A stretch of 64,000 nt of DNA from Paraphoma chrysanthemicola (taxonomy: Eukaryota > Ascomycota > Dothideomycetes > Pleosporales > Phaeosphaeriaceae). The stretch is from positions 124,001 through 188,000 of the forward strand of contig JAGMWG010000030.1 in assembly GCA_020744225.1 (NCBI GenBank), read 5' to 3'. This document shows, in pieces, positions 32,401 to 40,747 of the stretch. Position 1 is the stretch's first letter, and the number at the start of each line of letters is the position of its first letter. The translations under genes were made by a program, and so were the position numbers. The notes below the pieces were generated by a model that saw only the letters and a program-made list of their open reading frames with translations, searched no databases and was not told the DNA's origin.

Positions 32401-33161
32401 TGGCCTTCTCGGCGGCAGGAGATCGACTGGCATCGGCTTCAGTAGATAAGACAGTGCGGGTGTGGGACGCGAAGACTAGACAGCCGCTGTACACGCTGGA
32501 GGGCCATACAGACTCTGTCAGCAGTGTGGCCTTCTCGCCGGCAGAAGATCGACTGGCATCGGCTTCGGTAGATAAGACAGTGCGGGTGTGGGATGCGAAG
32601 ACTGGACGGCCGCTGCACACGCTCGAGGGCCATACGAGCCTTGTCAGCAGCGTGGCCTTCTCGGCGGCAGGAGATCGACTGGTATCGGCTTCGTGGGATA
32701 AGACGGTGCGGGTGTGGGACGCGAAGACCGGACGGCCGCTGCACACGCTCGAGGGCCATACGAGCTTTGTCAACAGCGTGGCCTTCTCGGTGGCAGGAGA
32801 TCGACTGGCATCGGCTTCAGGCGATAAGACGGTGCGGCTGTGGGACGCGAAGACTGGACAGCCGCTCCACACTTTCAAGCATACAGGCTGGGTTCGGAGT
32901 GTGGCCTTCTCGAGCGGTGGATCCTGTCTGGAAACTAGTCGTGGGGTGATGCTGCTTCCGCAACCAGCGCAGTCTACATCTGCCCTTGGTCTCCAACCTC
33001 CTGCACAACACATCCTTATTGCGCAGAGGTGGCTGATGGCAGATGCAGAAGAGCTGCTTTGGATACCTGTTAACTACCTCCCTACCTGTACTGCTGTTCA
33101 CAGTTATCGGGTTACGTTTGGATGCAGCTCTGGCAGAGTGTTGTTCCTCAAACTATTATGA
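29496..33161 (+). CDS. NACHT-WD40 (NWD) STAND receptor, right copy
   Basis: Exons 29496-31214 and 31266-33161 (51-nt intron, GTAAGT...ACAAG) encode the same 1,204 residues as the left copy: candidate amyloid motif at residues 14-26, NACHT with GDPGKGKT and LLVDALDEC, a helical linker, about 12 WD40 blades from residue 645 on, and a tail containing LLWIPVNYLPTC. The gene points outward towards the right transposon end. The transposase lies 575 bp upstream on the opposite strand, so unlike the left copy it does not share a promoter with the effector-like gene. Two identical receptor genes with different promoters may be regulated separately. Confidence 0.9.
31480..32915 (+). repeat. Tandem 126-bp WD40-coding repeats (right copy)
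   Basis: Mirror of the left-arm repeat tract. The same unit order is retained, which means the two arms have not diverged by unit gain or loss since duplication. Confidence 0.85.
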
Positions 33162-33495
33162 GCACACTTTTGTTACTATGTGTAAGCTTTTCTACTCCCG
33201 CATCGTAACCAGCTGGAGTATTCCAGTAACTATATATAAAGTAGAGATATACTCGTCTAACGTTACATATCTACCTATACCTGCACTAAATGAGATAGTT
33301 GGTAGTGAGCCTCGTACGGTTACAAGCGACTACCGAAGGGATGGCTAAAGCTGTCTATTTGGTGTATTAGCGAGATCTGCGTAAGCGAGGCGCGTTGCCG
33401 GACGCAGCGTGTGGGGCGATGAATCCCTGGCCGCATGCTAGCGAGAATGGTGGTGCAGCTGCGTGCAGGGGTGAAGCTGCATTCGCTAGCGGCTG

Positions 33496-33879
33496 TACTA
33501 GAGCGGTTTGGGTGTCGTGATTGACTTTCACTATCTTGTCGAGGCCATGGAACTGACTAGGGGTGCTAAGGAGTGCGTCCCCGGCGTTTCCCGTGGCCTT
33601 ACGATACCGATCGTGTATCCTCACAGTCTCACATATGGTAATCACTCGATCCGCATAGTCTTTCCAGAGCACTTCGTCCTCTGAAGACCGTACCTCGGGG
33701 CAAATGTTTGCGGCCTTGAAGGCCCTAGCACTTGTGGTGGGTCGTACATCCCGATCGTTGGTAAACGTTGACGTCAGCATTGCTTCGTGAGACGTAGTTG
33801 AAGGCAAAGATCGTGCCGATTGCGAGCCTACGAGGTGCCTTCCGGTCTTTTCAGTCGTCAAGCATGTTGTTGTCGGCAT
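33496..33879 (-). pseudogene. Delta24-sterol-reductase-like FAD oxidoreductase, 5' fragment
   Basis: 128 codons ending ...KIVKVNHDTQTALV at the TA target site. In the DHCR24 family this position is the strand leading to the FAD-binding PCMH fold (typically TALVEPNVPMD...), and the missing continuation is found at 20743. The first 35 or so residues (MPTTTCLTTEK...) look less conserved; MLTSTF at 33777 is an alternative start. Beyond 33496 the frame reads into the transposon and stops at 33367. Confidence 0.8.
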
Positions 33880-34461
33880 TCCTGGTCAGCTCATGACTGG
33901 CTTCGATCCAAGCCGGAAGGACACAGTACGCGCACTTTCGAGCCAGCCAGTTTGGAGTGTCATCACATCACTACCTAGCTGTAGGACAGTGTCAGCATGA
34001 CAATATGGAGGGTACTAATCTGCTTGCTGACCTTTTGCTGCAGATAGCGGTGGCCGCGCAGGGACAGGCATTCGAGCCCAGACGATGTAACCCGCGGCTT
34101 CCGACAAATTAGCTAGTGTCTCAGGCAGAGCCGCTGAGTCTAGCGAGAGGCACAAGAAATTGGAGCACCAAAAGAACGTTGATCGGTATCAGCGAAACGA
34201 AGTGGTATGCTGAACAGTGTGTTGGCGGACAGCGAACTAACCAGCAAGATTGTATCATTTCGATGTTTCCAGTACTCTCATATAACAGACGTGTGAAGTG
34301 GTTTTCAATTTCCATGGTTGTGCATAAGAGTTCGTTGCCTAGGAAATCTCGACTCGGAACATGGGTCAGGCCGCCCGATGACCAAGGATTGTGTGATCTG
34401 TCCCAGTCTTTCAAGCATCTGTTACTTCTGCCCCTTTCCAACGCCTTGTTCCAAAGCAAGT
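33880..34461. other. Intergenic stretch, little seen
   Basis: Presumed promoter of the broken oxidoreductase. Overlapping 120-codon frames at 34116-34499 on both strands have no recognisable composition. Confidence 0.35.
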
Positions 34462-35007
34462 ATGCAACGGTCGGAAACTCCAATTTGGCGCGTAGATGAG
34501 GTGCCGGAGGCTGATCATGGGAGTGAAGAGACTGATGGAGATGATGGATGCGACGACGATTGTCCGCTCAGGTCTCCGCTAGTGCTGGTAGGTTGTCATA
34601 TAACTTTAATACAACAGACTAAGTAGAATCAGGACCACCAAACCTTCCACCATAACTTGTGCACTACGACATTCCACGACGCTGCGGAGCTCGAGAGGAA
34701 CTACCACGAATACATAACCGAAGCAAGTAGACTCTATGCGTACAGCAACCTTTCATGTACCTGCAAACGGGCTTCGGTGGACGCTAGCCCGGCGCAAGAC
34801 ACAAGGCCTTGCGATGTCGTAGGGGAGGAGAAGCACTCTTCTTCATCGATCACACTTGGAGATAATACGAGGAAGCGTCGCAACAGTACACATGAAATCG
34901 GGCAACTGAGGGCACAGCACAAGAGACTTAAAAAAGACCGGTTCGACGACGACAAGAAAAAGAATAAAGGGGACACCAAAAGCAAAATGCAGGAAGCTAG
35001 GGAGTAG
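34462..35007 (+). CDS. Hypothetical protein with lysine-rich tail
   Basis: Two exons, 34462-34587 and 34633-35007 (45-nt intron, GTAGGT...TCAG), join in phase to 166 residues. The N-terminus is acidic (EETDGDDGCDDDC), the middle carries TFHDAAELERNYHEY, and the C-terminus is strongly basic and charged (KKDRFDDDKKKNKG), suggesting nuclear localisation. No known domain is seen. The splice is my inference from phase and motif. Confidence 0.45.
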
Positions 35008-35466
35008 TCACAAGTTAGCGGAAAGAGTTGTCGCTGTGGCTCGACCATTTGCTCTTTGCTTTCCTATCAAGGCATCACTGTTTTCGCCCATCGCCGTATC
35101 AATTTATCTAATTGCATATCAAACTACTCCTACTTCATGTTTTTATACATCCTTGAGTGCTCTGAAGTTCAAATCTTAACTGACAGCCCTCCTAAGGCCT
35201 ACAATCGCTTGAGAGCCTTTCGAGGTGGCCGTGAACGGCTTTCCCTCAAGCGCGTTGCGAGGTAACGAGGTAGCGTGCGCCTTACAGCAAGCAGCGGTTA
35301 TGATGCCCACCTATGATATCCAACTGAGTGTGGTGTAGTGTCGATTTATGAGGATAATTACGTGCATGCGATATCGGCGTTTGGCATGGAAGTGCTGTAT
35401 CGCATAAGCCTACACTATCACACGGTATTTCGGATGGCGTAATCAGAATCGTTATCATAGCGAAAT

Positions 35467-35927
35467 ATGGTGCTACAAACGACGACGCCGCCAGTGTTCA
35501 CGGTCAGAATTCTTCTCAGCTTCCTCTAGTGAGTGCTTCACTCCATACTGTCCTAGAAACGCCCTGTTTCATGCACCATTTGCTCGAGTTTCAAGGCTGA
35601 TGGACAGCGACATTGGCCGGCACAGCTTCTCTAATCGCTAGAGGCCCAGATCATACCACGATTATATCCGACCGTTGAAGAAGCTGTAGTCGCCTAGTCT
35701 ACCTGAATGAGGCGAAGAAAGCCGCCAGGGACCCGTGTGTTCGACGGCAGCGGTTGCAGGACATTGAGCGTCGACTTCGCGTTGAAGAAATGGCCATTAT
35801 TGACATTTTTTTGGGTACAGACTCGCGTGTAATATATGTCAACAAAACCATCTGGCATGATTCACACGATCATGTATCGGATCGCATGACAGGCGGCGAG
35901 GAAGGAGCTGCTCGTCTTCTCCAGTAG
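35467..35927 (+). CDS. Possible small two-exon gene
   Basis: Exon 35467-35528 (MVLQTTTPP...) followed by a GTGAGT donor, then an acceptor at 35688-35689 opening a clearly protein-like frame (NEAKKAARDPCVRRQRLQ ... EEMAIIDIFLG) to the stop at 35925-35927. The phases match, giving 99 residues. The long intron of 161 nt is atypical here, so the first exon is less certain than the second. Family unknown. Confidence 0.35.
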
Positions 35928-36399
35928 GTCATGTGCATAAAAACGTATAAATATAATGGTTGGTAGTTAGGATGACATTCTGAACGTTTGGGATGTTGTA
36001 GGTGATTCTCTACAAGGCTTCACCAGACAATATCCCTAGGCTGGCACTCATCTCCAAGGAGCATGGACGTGAGAAAGCTGGGACTGCGCCAAGGCACTCA
36101 AAGTGATATAACTCACATAGCGGTCTTGCTAAAGAGAGTGGCTACTGTGGATATCTCTGGATTGTTGCTCATTAGCTTTAATAGTGTGGCACTGCACAGG
36201 AAGGCGAGTAAGAGAAAGGGGGGTGCATAGCAGTGAATCTCGCTGGTGAAGTGATTTTCTCGTCCAATTTCAGATCATTATATCCAAACGTCACCATGAG
36301 GATGTAGCCTTGTGCTTTTTCAGCCTGGTGACAAGTCCCGTTGTCAGAACCCCCCAACAGCACCATGAGTTGCTATAGCGCGGAGCCGGATGATGTGCT
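35928..36399. other. Intergenic stretch, nothing seen
   Basis: No supported frame. Confidence 0.4.
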
Positions 36400-37437
36400 C
36401 TAGTCGTACATAGGGACTATGTGGTGTGGGATTTTTAGCTTCATAGTCGGAATGCAGTACCCGCCGTGGTAATTGTCATCGTATACCGGTGTCGGCTGGG
36501 CCCGATTCATGTACGGAAAGTACTGGAAATAATCTGGTGAAGCCAAATATGCGCCAACTTGTGCATCGTGGGCCATGGTCGGGCCATAAGCGTACGCCAT
36601 CGATATGTTCATGGGACTGAGTGTTTGCCCGGAGTGAAATCCGCTTACATGATCGCAGTCGGACCAGTAGCTTTGCTGGTACTGGGAGTGAGGGAACCCC
36701 ATCGGTGCCTCTGGCGGCATCGGTAGCCACATATCTTGCAGTCCGTACTCGATTTTGCCACCAGAACAGACATACGTGTCCAACGCAATGTGACTGTTCA
36801 TAGCCGTGGGAGGCAGCTGCTGCTCGTTGTTTGTTGAGATCGCTTGGACATCCAATCGATGATCGCCGCGTTGATCTTGCACGAAGGACTTTTCTTTTTT
36901 GCGATAAGCCACATTCGGACGTCGGGGGGAGAATTTGTACGTTGGATGAGCTTTTACATGATTCGATCGCTCAACCTTCGCGTATCGTTCATAACGTTCC
37001 CGTACTTCAGGCGGTTCCATCTTCCAGCTTATGGCGATGACTTGCGACAGAATCTGTTCCTTGTTTTGCCGACACCACTCTCTTGCTCTTTTGATGAAAG
37101 CCGAACGATAGAGCATGAATGGGTTCATGGGTCTCGTGACATATCCATTTCGCTGTTTTACTTCGTTTCGCCGGATGCTTGCTGGTCTGTTGACCCACCC
37201 TGCAATATCACGAGTGGAGATGTGGCTCAGGTCGGCCGTGCACACGCTCAAAGGCACATCCAAGGCGACCTTCTCGGATACGTCGCCTCTCCCAATTGCT
37301 TTCGAGCAGTCTTCCAGATGCCTGTTGATTCGCGGCGCCTTTGTGTGGTTGGAATCACTACTAGGATCCTCCTCGATGCACTTGAAGTCCGTCTCAAACC
37401 ACCTTGTCCTGCTTCGATCTTTCGCCTTCCGTGACAT
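36400..37437 (-). CDS. HMG-box (MATA_HMG-type) transcription factor
   Basis: A 345-residue frame with one HMG box at about residues 99-170: it begins TRPMNPFMLYRSAF, continues through ISWKMEPPEVRERYERYAK and ends YKFSPRRP. This is the three-helix DNA-bending fold. The RPMNPFMLYR start and the SPRRP exit place it with the MATA/Ste11-like group of ascomycete HMG proteins. It is not clearly the mating-type MAT1-2-1 gene: there are no MAT flanks and the box differs from the RPPNAFILYR consensus. The C-terminal half is rich in Tyr, Pro, His and Met, typical of a disordered activation region. Expected to be nuclear; targets unknown. Confidence 0.75.
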   Translation of the reverse strand: MSRKAKDRSRTRWFETDFKCIEEDPSSDSNHTKAPRINRHLEDCSKAIGRGDVSEKVALDVPLSVCTADLSHISTRDIAGWVNRPASIRRNEVKQRNGYVTRPMNPFMLYRSAFIKRAREWCRQNKEQILSQVIAISWKMEPPEVRERYERYAKVERSNHVKAHPTYKFSPRRPNVAYRKKEKSFVQDQRGDHRLDVQAISTNNEQQLPPTAMNSHIALDTYVCSGGKIEYGLQDMWLPMPPEAPMGFPHSQYQQSYWSDCDHVSGFHSGQTLSPMNISMAYAYGPTMAHDAQVGAYLASPDYFQYFPYMNRAQPTPVYDDNYHGGYCIPTMKLKIPHHIVPMYD

Positions 37438-38270
37438 CGTATGCGGGATCTGCTTGAGCGCTCTTAAAATTCTCTTGAGGTTGCGATAGTTCTCCAGATG
37501 TAATAGATAGCCTCCAGATATGAAACAACGTGGCCATGTTAGCGCTTGTTTGGGCCAAGATATGATGGTGACAGTAGCTCAGAGGACTGTGCATAGATCT
37601 CAACCCCAGAAAGCTCTCTAGCTAGCTTCATAGTAATTCATTGTAGATACGGGTATTGGTCATATCGATGTTGCGCCCAATACATTCGACACGGTGTCGC
37701 GGTCATTCGGCGTAAAGCTGACACAGCTCATGGAGAAGGCCTGTCACACGATGACTGGACCCGAACATATACTCCCATCAATTGAAGGCGCCACGCGATC
37801 TCTGTATCTTGCTCCTACAATTCTAATGTGTAGATTTGGATCTGCAAGCAGCCAAGAGCTGCCTGTTGCAACCAGAGTTGGAAGTAGTTTGGGACCTCAT
37901 GGTGAGTGGTACTTTATCGTAGTACATTACAAGATGTCGTGCTCATAATCGATGTTGCGTGTCAGCATTGTTTGCGACAACAACCAAACATACATCCTGC
38001 GGAAGATGTCAATGACATTTCGGCAGCATGCTGCAAATGGTCCGTGTAGCGCAACGGGAGAGAAAATGAGACAATGCAGGTGGCGTGTGGCTTTGTTTAC
38101 GCCGAGAAACGGCGCTGACCGCCCTTCGCTTTTGTCGCGATGAGCCGCTATACAGATAGCTCGAGTTTGCCAGTACGAGCATAGTCGCGATGCCTGCTCT
38201 AAAGATGTAATTACAATAGCCGGCGCGATTCAACCTCCATCAACCGTTCAGCTCTAATATTCGCTACAAA
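37438..38270. other. Intergenic stretch, nothing seen
   Basis: Short frames only; shared upstream region of the divergent HMG-box and F-box-like genes. Confidence 0.4.
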
Positions 38271-38999
38271 ATGATAACTAGGAGTTCCATCCATTTTCTT
38301 GGCTTCCCGCGGGAGTTACGTAACATAATCTACAGCTATCTCTCCCAAGATGTTGAGTTTCAGTGGCGATGGAAATATTGGCCACTCGCGGGTCGAGACG
38401 AGATAGCGACAGTACGCCTGGAGAATGTGCCATGTCTCAGCGCGCTCCTTACAAGCACCCAAGTATATCATGAGTACTCGGCATCAGCTTGCTCTCGCGC
38501 CATGACTGCCTCATTGACTGTGGTTCTTGGAAGAGAAGACCTCATTCGCCCGAGAAAGGACTACTTCCGCGGCTCCATCGACCAGCTTCTTTCCCGAATC
38601 ACTCGCCTCAACATTATCATATACACCAGACTATCTAGGGATGAGGTAGCCCCTGATTTCTGGTTTGAGGTGTATCTTCTAAGTCAGGTTCTGCAGGATC
38701 GGTCACCTCAGATGACGAGTCTCAAGATTAATGCATTTGCACCAATCACCACACGCGAGGAGCGGGTCGAGCGTGCCAACAATTTCTGTTCACGATCATT
38801 TTTCCCTCCACCGCGCGATCTTTTGAACTGCTTTTCGCTCACGCGACACGCAGAGTGTTACTATTTGGTTAGCGACGGAAATCACCGCGTTGTACTGGAA
38901 AGTCCCGAGATCAGTTCGGAAGACAGTGTCGCAGAAGCTCAGGGCTGGGTGTTGATAGGGAAGTGGCTGTATGCTAGCACGAACGAGCAAGGGCTTTAG
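38271..38999 (+). CDS. F-box-like domain protein
   Basis: 242 residues. The N-terminal FPRELRNIIYSYL is the F-box-like helix shared with the gene at 15442. The remainder is unrecognised but protein-like, with a well-formed segment RITRLNIIIYTRLSRDEV. It may be a divergent member of the same expanded family. It is followed on the same strand by a decayed relative. Confidence 0.6.
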   Translation: MITRSSIHFLGFPRELRNIIYSYLSQDVEFQWRWKYWPLAGRDEIATVRLENVPCLSALLTSTQVYHEYSASACSRAMTASLTVVLGREDLIRPRKDYFRGSIDQLLSRITRLNIIIYTRLSRDEVAPDFWFEVYLLSQVLQDRSPQMTSLKINAFAPITTREERVERANNFCSRSFFPPPRDLLNCFSLTRHAECYYLVSDGNHRVVLESPEISSEDSVAEAQGWVLIGKWLYASTNEQGL

Positions 39000-39194
39000 G
39001 ATTGTCGCAATTCTTTACACAGCGGATTAGCATGATGTCCTATTCCCCAAGGACATCGCGCTCTGGCAGTTTGATGGTGGTGTATACCTTCGCGGTGCAG
39101 CTGAGCAGGCGGATAAGCTACGAACCATGTCCTTCAACTAAAATGGGAACTGATGCGGGTGCGCCTATAGCCGTGTATTATGCTCGCGAGAGTA

Positions 39195-39909
39195 GGTAAC
39201 GTTACGTCCCTCAGCAAAGCTCTTGAGGAGGCTGTTGCTCCACCCTACGGCCTCTATCGCCCTCACAGCCAGCTCTGGTGTCCTGGCGATTGGATAGACC
39301 CTTGCGCATTGATAGTGTCGAATGTGTTTAAGTACACCTCTCATTGAATTCGACTCGAGCGCCGTGTTGTCAAAGTAACTCTTTAGCATACTTCGAAAAC
39401 TCCAGATTGACATGGAAACTGTCCGATTACAAGTTCGTAGCTCGTTGTAATCGCTGGAGGAGCTGTGTTTGAGAGGAACTATCAACATCGACCCCTTGGA
39501 AGCTTTTTTAGGCATCACAAAACTTTGAAGCATCTGCATTCGGCAGCTGTGCTCAAACTTAGACCACTTGAGGCATTGATGAGGTATTACGCGCCCTGCT
39601 AGGTCGATATTGAGTACCGCTTTAGCCGCGGACCTAGTCAAACCCAGTCTGGATCACGCTAGGGGCTACGAACGATTGCCCTGGCAGTATCTATATGTTC
39701 AGCTGGACGAGCTGACAGCCGCCGAGTTTATGCGTCAAACTATCGCAACAAGATCCAGAAAGGTGATGGAGCTCGAACTTGACATGTACTATGCTGATGT
39801 AGAGAAGCTGCGCATACTGATTCATAGCGCGAACACGCTTAAACTCAGCTGTTCAATAATTCCTGGGAGGACAACAATTTCTAGGAGGATGCACTTGACA
39901 CAGCGGTAG
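39195..39909 (+). pseudogene. Decayed F-box/LRR-like coding region
   Basis: Reading through several in-frame stops gives clear protein segments: LEEAVAPPYGLYRPHSQLWCP, LRKLQIDMETVRLQV, SLEELCLRGTINIDPLEAFLG, then an uninterrupted 95-codon end with PWQYLYVQLDELTAAEF and KVMELELDMYY. The pattern of leucine-rich strands ending in 'SLEELCLRG' resembles the C-terminal half of fungal F-box proteins. At least four stops (TAA, TAA, TGA, TGATGA) and one frame change make it a pseudogene. Confidence 0.5.
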
Positions 39910-40747
39910 AACTTCCACAGCTAGTTCAACAAATGACCTGAATCATTGACGAGTTGCACGAAACGTTGAACACTTCTCTTGTAATCAAACGCCGTGCATC
40001 ACAGATGCAAATGTATCAAATGAGTAATCCTTTTCTTATCGAGTCTTCTTTGCGCAAGGACATCAAGATCCTTGATTTGTTCGTCAATAGTAAGATGTAG
40101 CTCGAATCGCTTGGTTTTGCAATAACGAGCACGTGCCAAAACCGTAGATAGTAGGTACATGAGGCTGGTTTTGCTATGGATGTTCTTGGAACCGCTTAAA
40201 GCTCAGTCATTTCTTTGCCGGAGATTTTATCTCGGTTGAGGCAGCAGTATCACTTGCTCGCTGATTTGTGGTCATCATAAATCTACCAACAAGGTGACAC
40301 AATCGACCTCTCAGCGCGAAGTACTTTGGCATTCGATCTCGCGATAGTGGCTGATTTTGTACTTGAAATTGTCGGTACATAGTCATGATGGAAAGGTACA
40401 TCTGACGGTGCGTGTCAGCCGCCACTAGATACAGTAACGTAACTCAATCACGAGAGGTGTATCACACTGGATATCATACATCCGATGAGGTCTGCCCTAC
40501 GTATCACCTGTCGAGACCTATGCCGGGTCATCGTACTTTGTGCGCCTAGTGATTTCCGATCAAGGAATCGTGTGACAGCAGCACTTTACAGACTGCAACG
40601 GTCAATGACAGCGTTCTCATTAGTGGTCAGCAAATCACGGGAGTCCTTATATGATAAGTTGTAGATCGACTCAGTTGTGCGGTCGAAAACAGTGTGTATA
40701 ATATCCTCAATCATGCCGTTTTTTGCATTCTAGCGTTTACTTGGACC
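39910..40747. other. Intergenic stretch, nothing seen
   Basis: No supported frame; promoter region of the NAD+ synthetase-like gene. Confidence 0.4.

Larger units (their letters stand above)
20746..33495. mobile_element. 12.75-kb Tc1-type composite element carrying two NLR genes, an effector and a transposase
   Basis: Both ends begin with the same inverted sequence (CAGCCGCTAGCGAATGCAGC at 20746, its complement ending at 33495) and both are flanked by TA (20744-20745, 33496-33497), the Tc1/mariner target-site duplication. Deleting the element plus one TA rejoins a host gene in frame, which fixes the boundaries to the base. Contents: left arm 20746-24746 with a minus-strand NACHT-WD40 gene; spacer 24747-29494 with an effector-like gene, two unknown coding regions and a DD34E transposase; right arm 29495-33495, the inverted copy of the left. 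The element could be autonomous if the internal transposase recognises these ends; the 193-bp MITE at 45231 with the same ends suggests that such a transposase acted in this genome. The whole is far larger than ordinary Tc1 elements. Confidence 0.9.
29495..33495 (+). repeat. Right arm of 4,001-bp inverted repeat
   Basis: Inverted copy of 20746-24746, gap-free. The inner boundary is the base before the ATG at 29496. Confidence 0.9.

Noticed and set aside
20746..33495. Interpretation as two complete transposons inserted head to head
   Set aside because: The inner arm ends (24746 and 29495) have no terminal repeat or TA structure and fall at start codons, and only the outer TA pair matches the interrupted host gene.
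36400..37437. Mating-type MAT1-2-1 gene
   Set aside because: The HMG box is of the broader MATA/Ste11-like type, lacks the usual RPPNAFILYR core, and no MAT-flanking genes are present.
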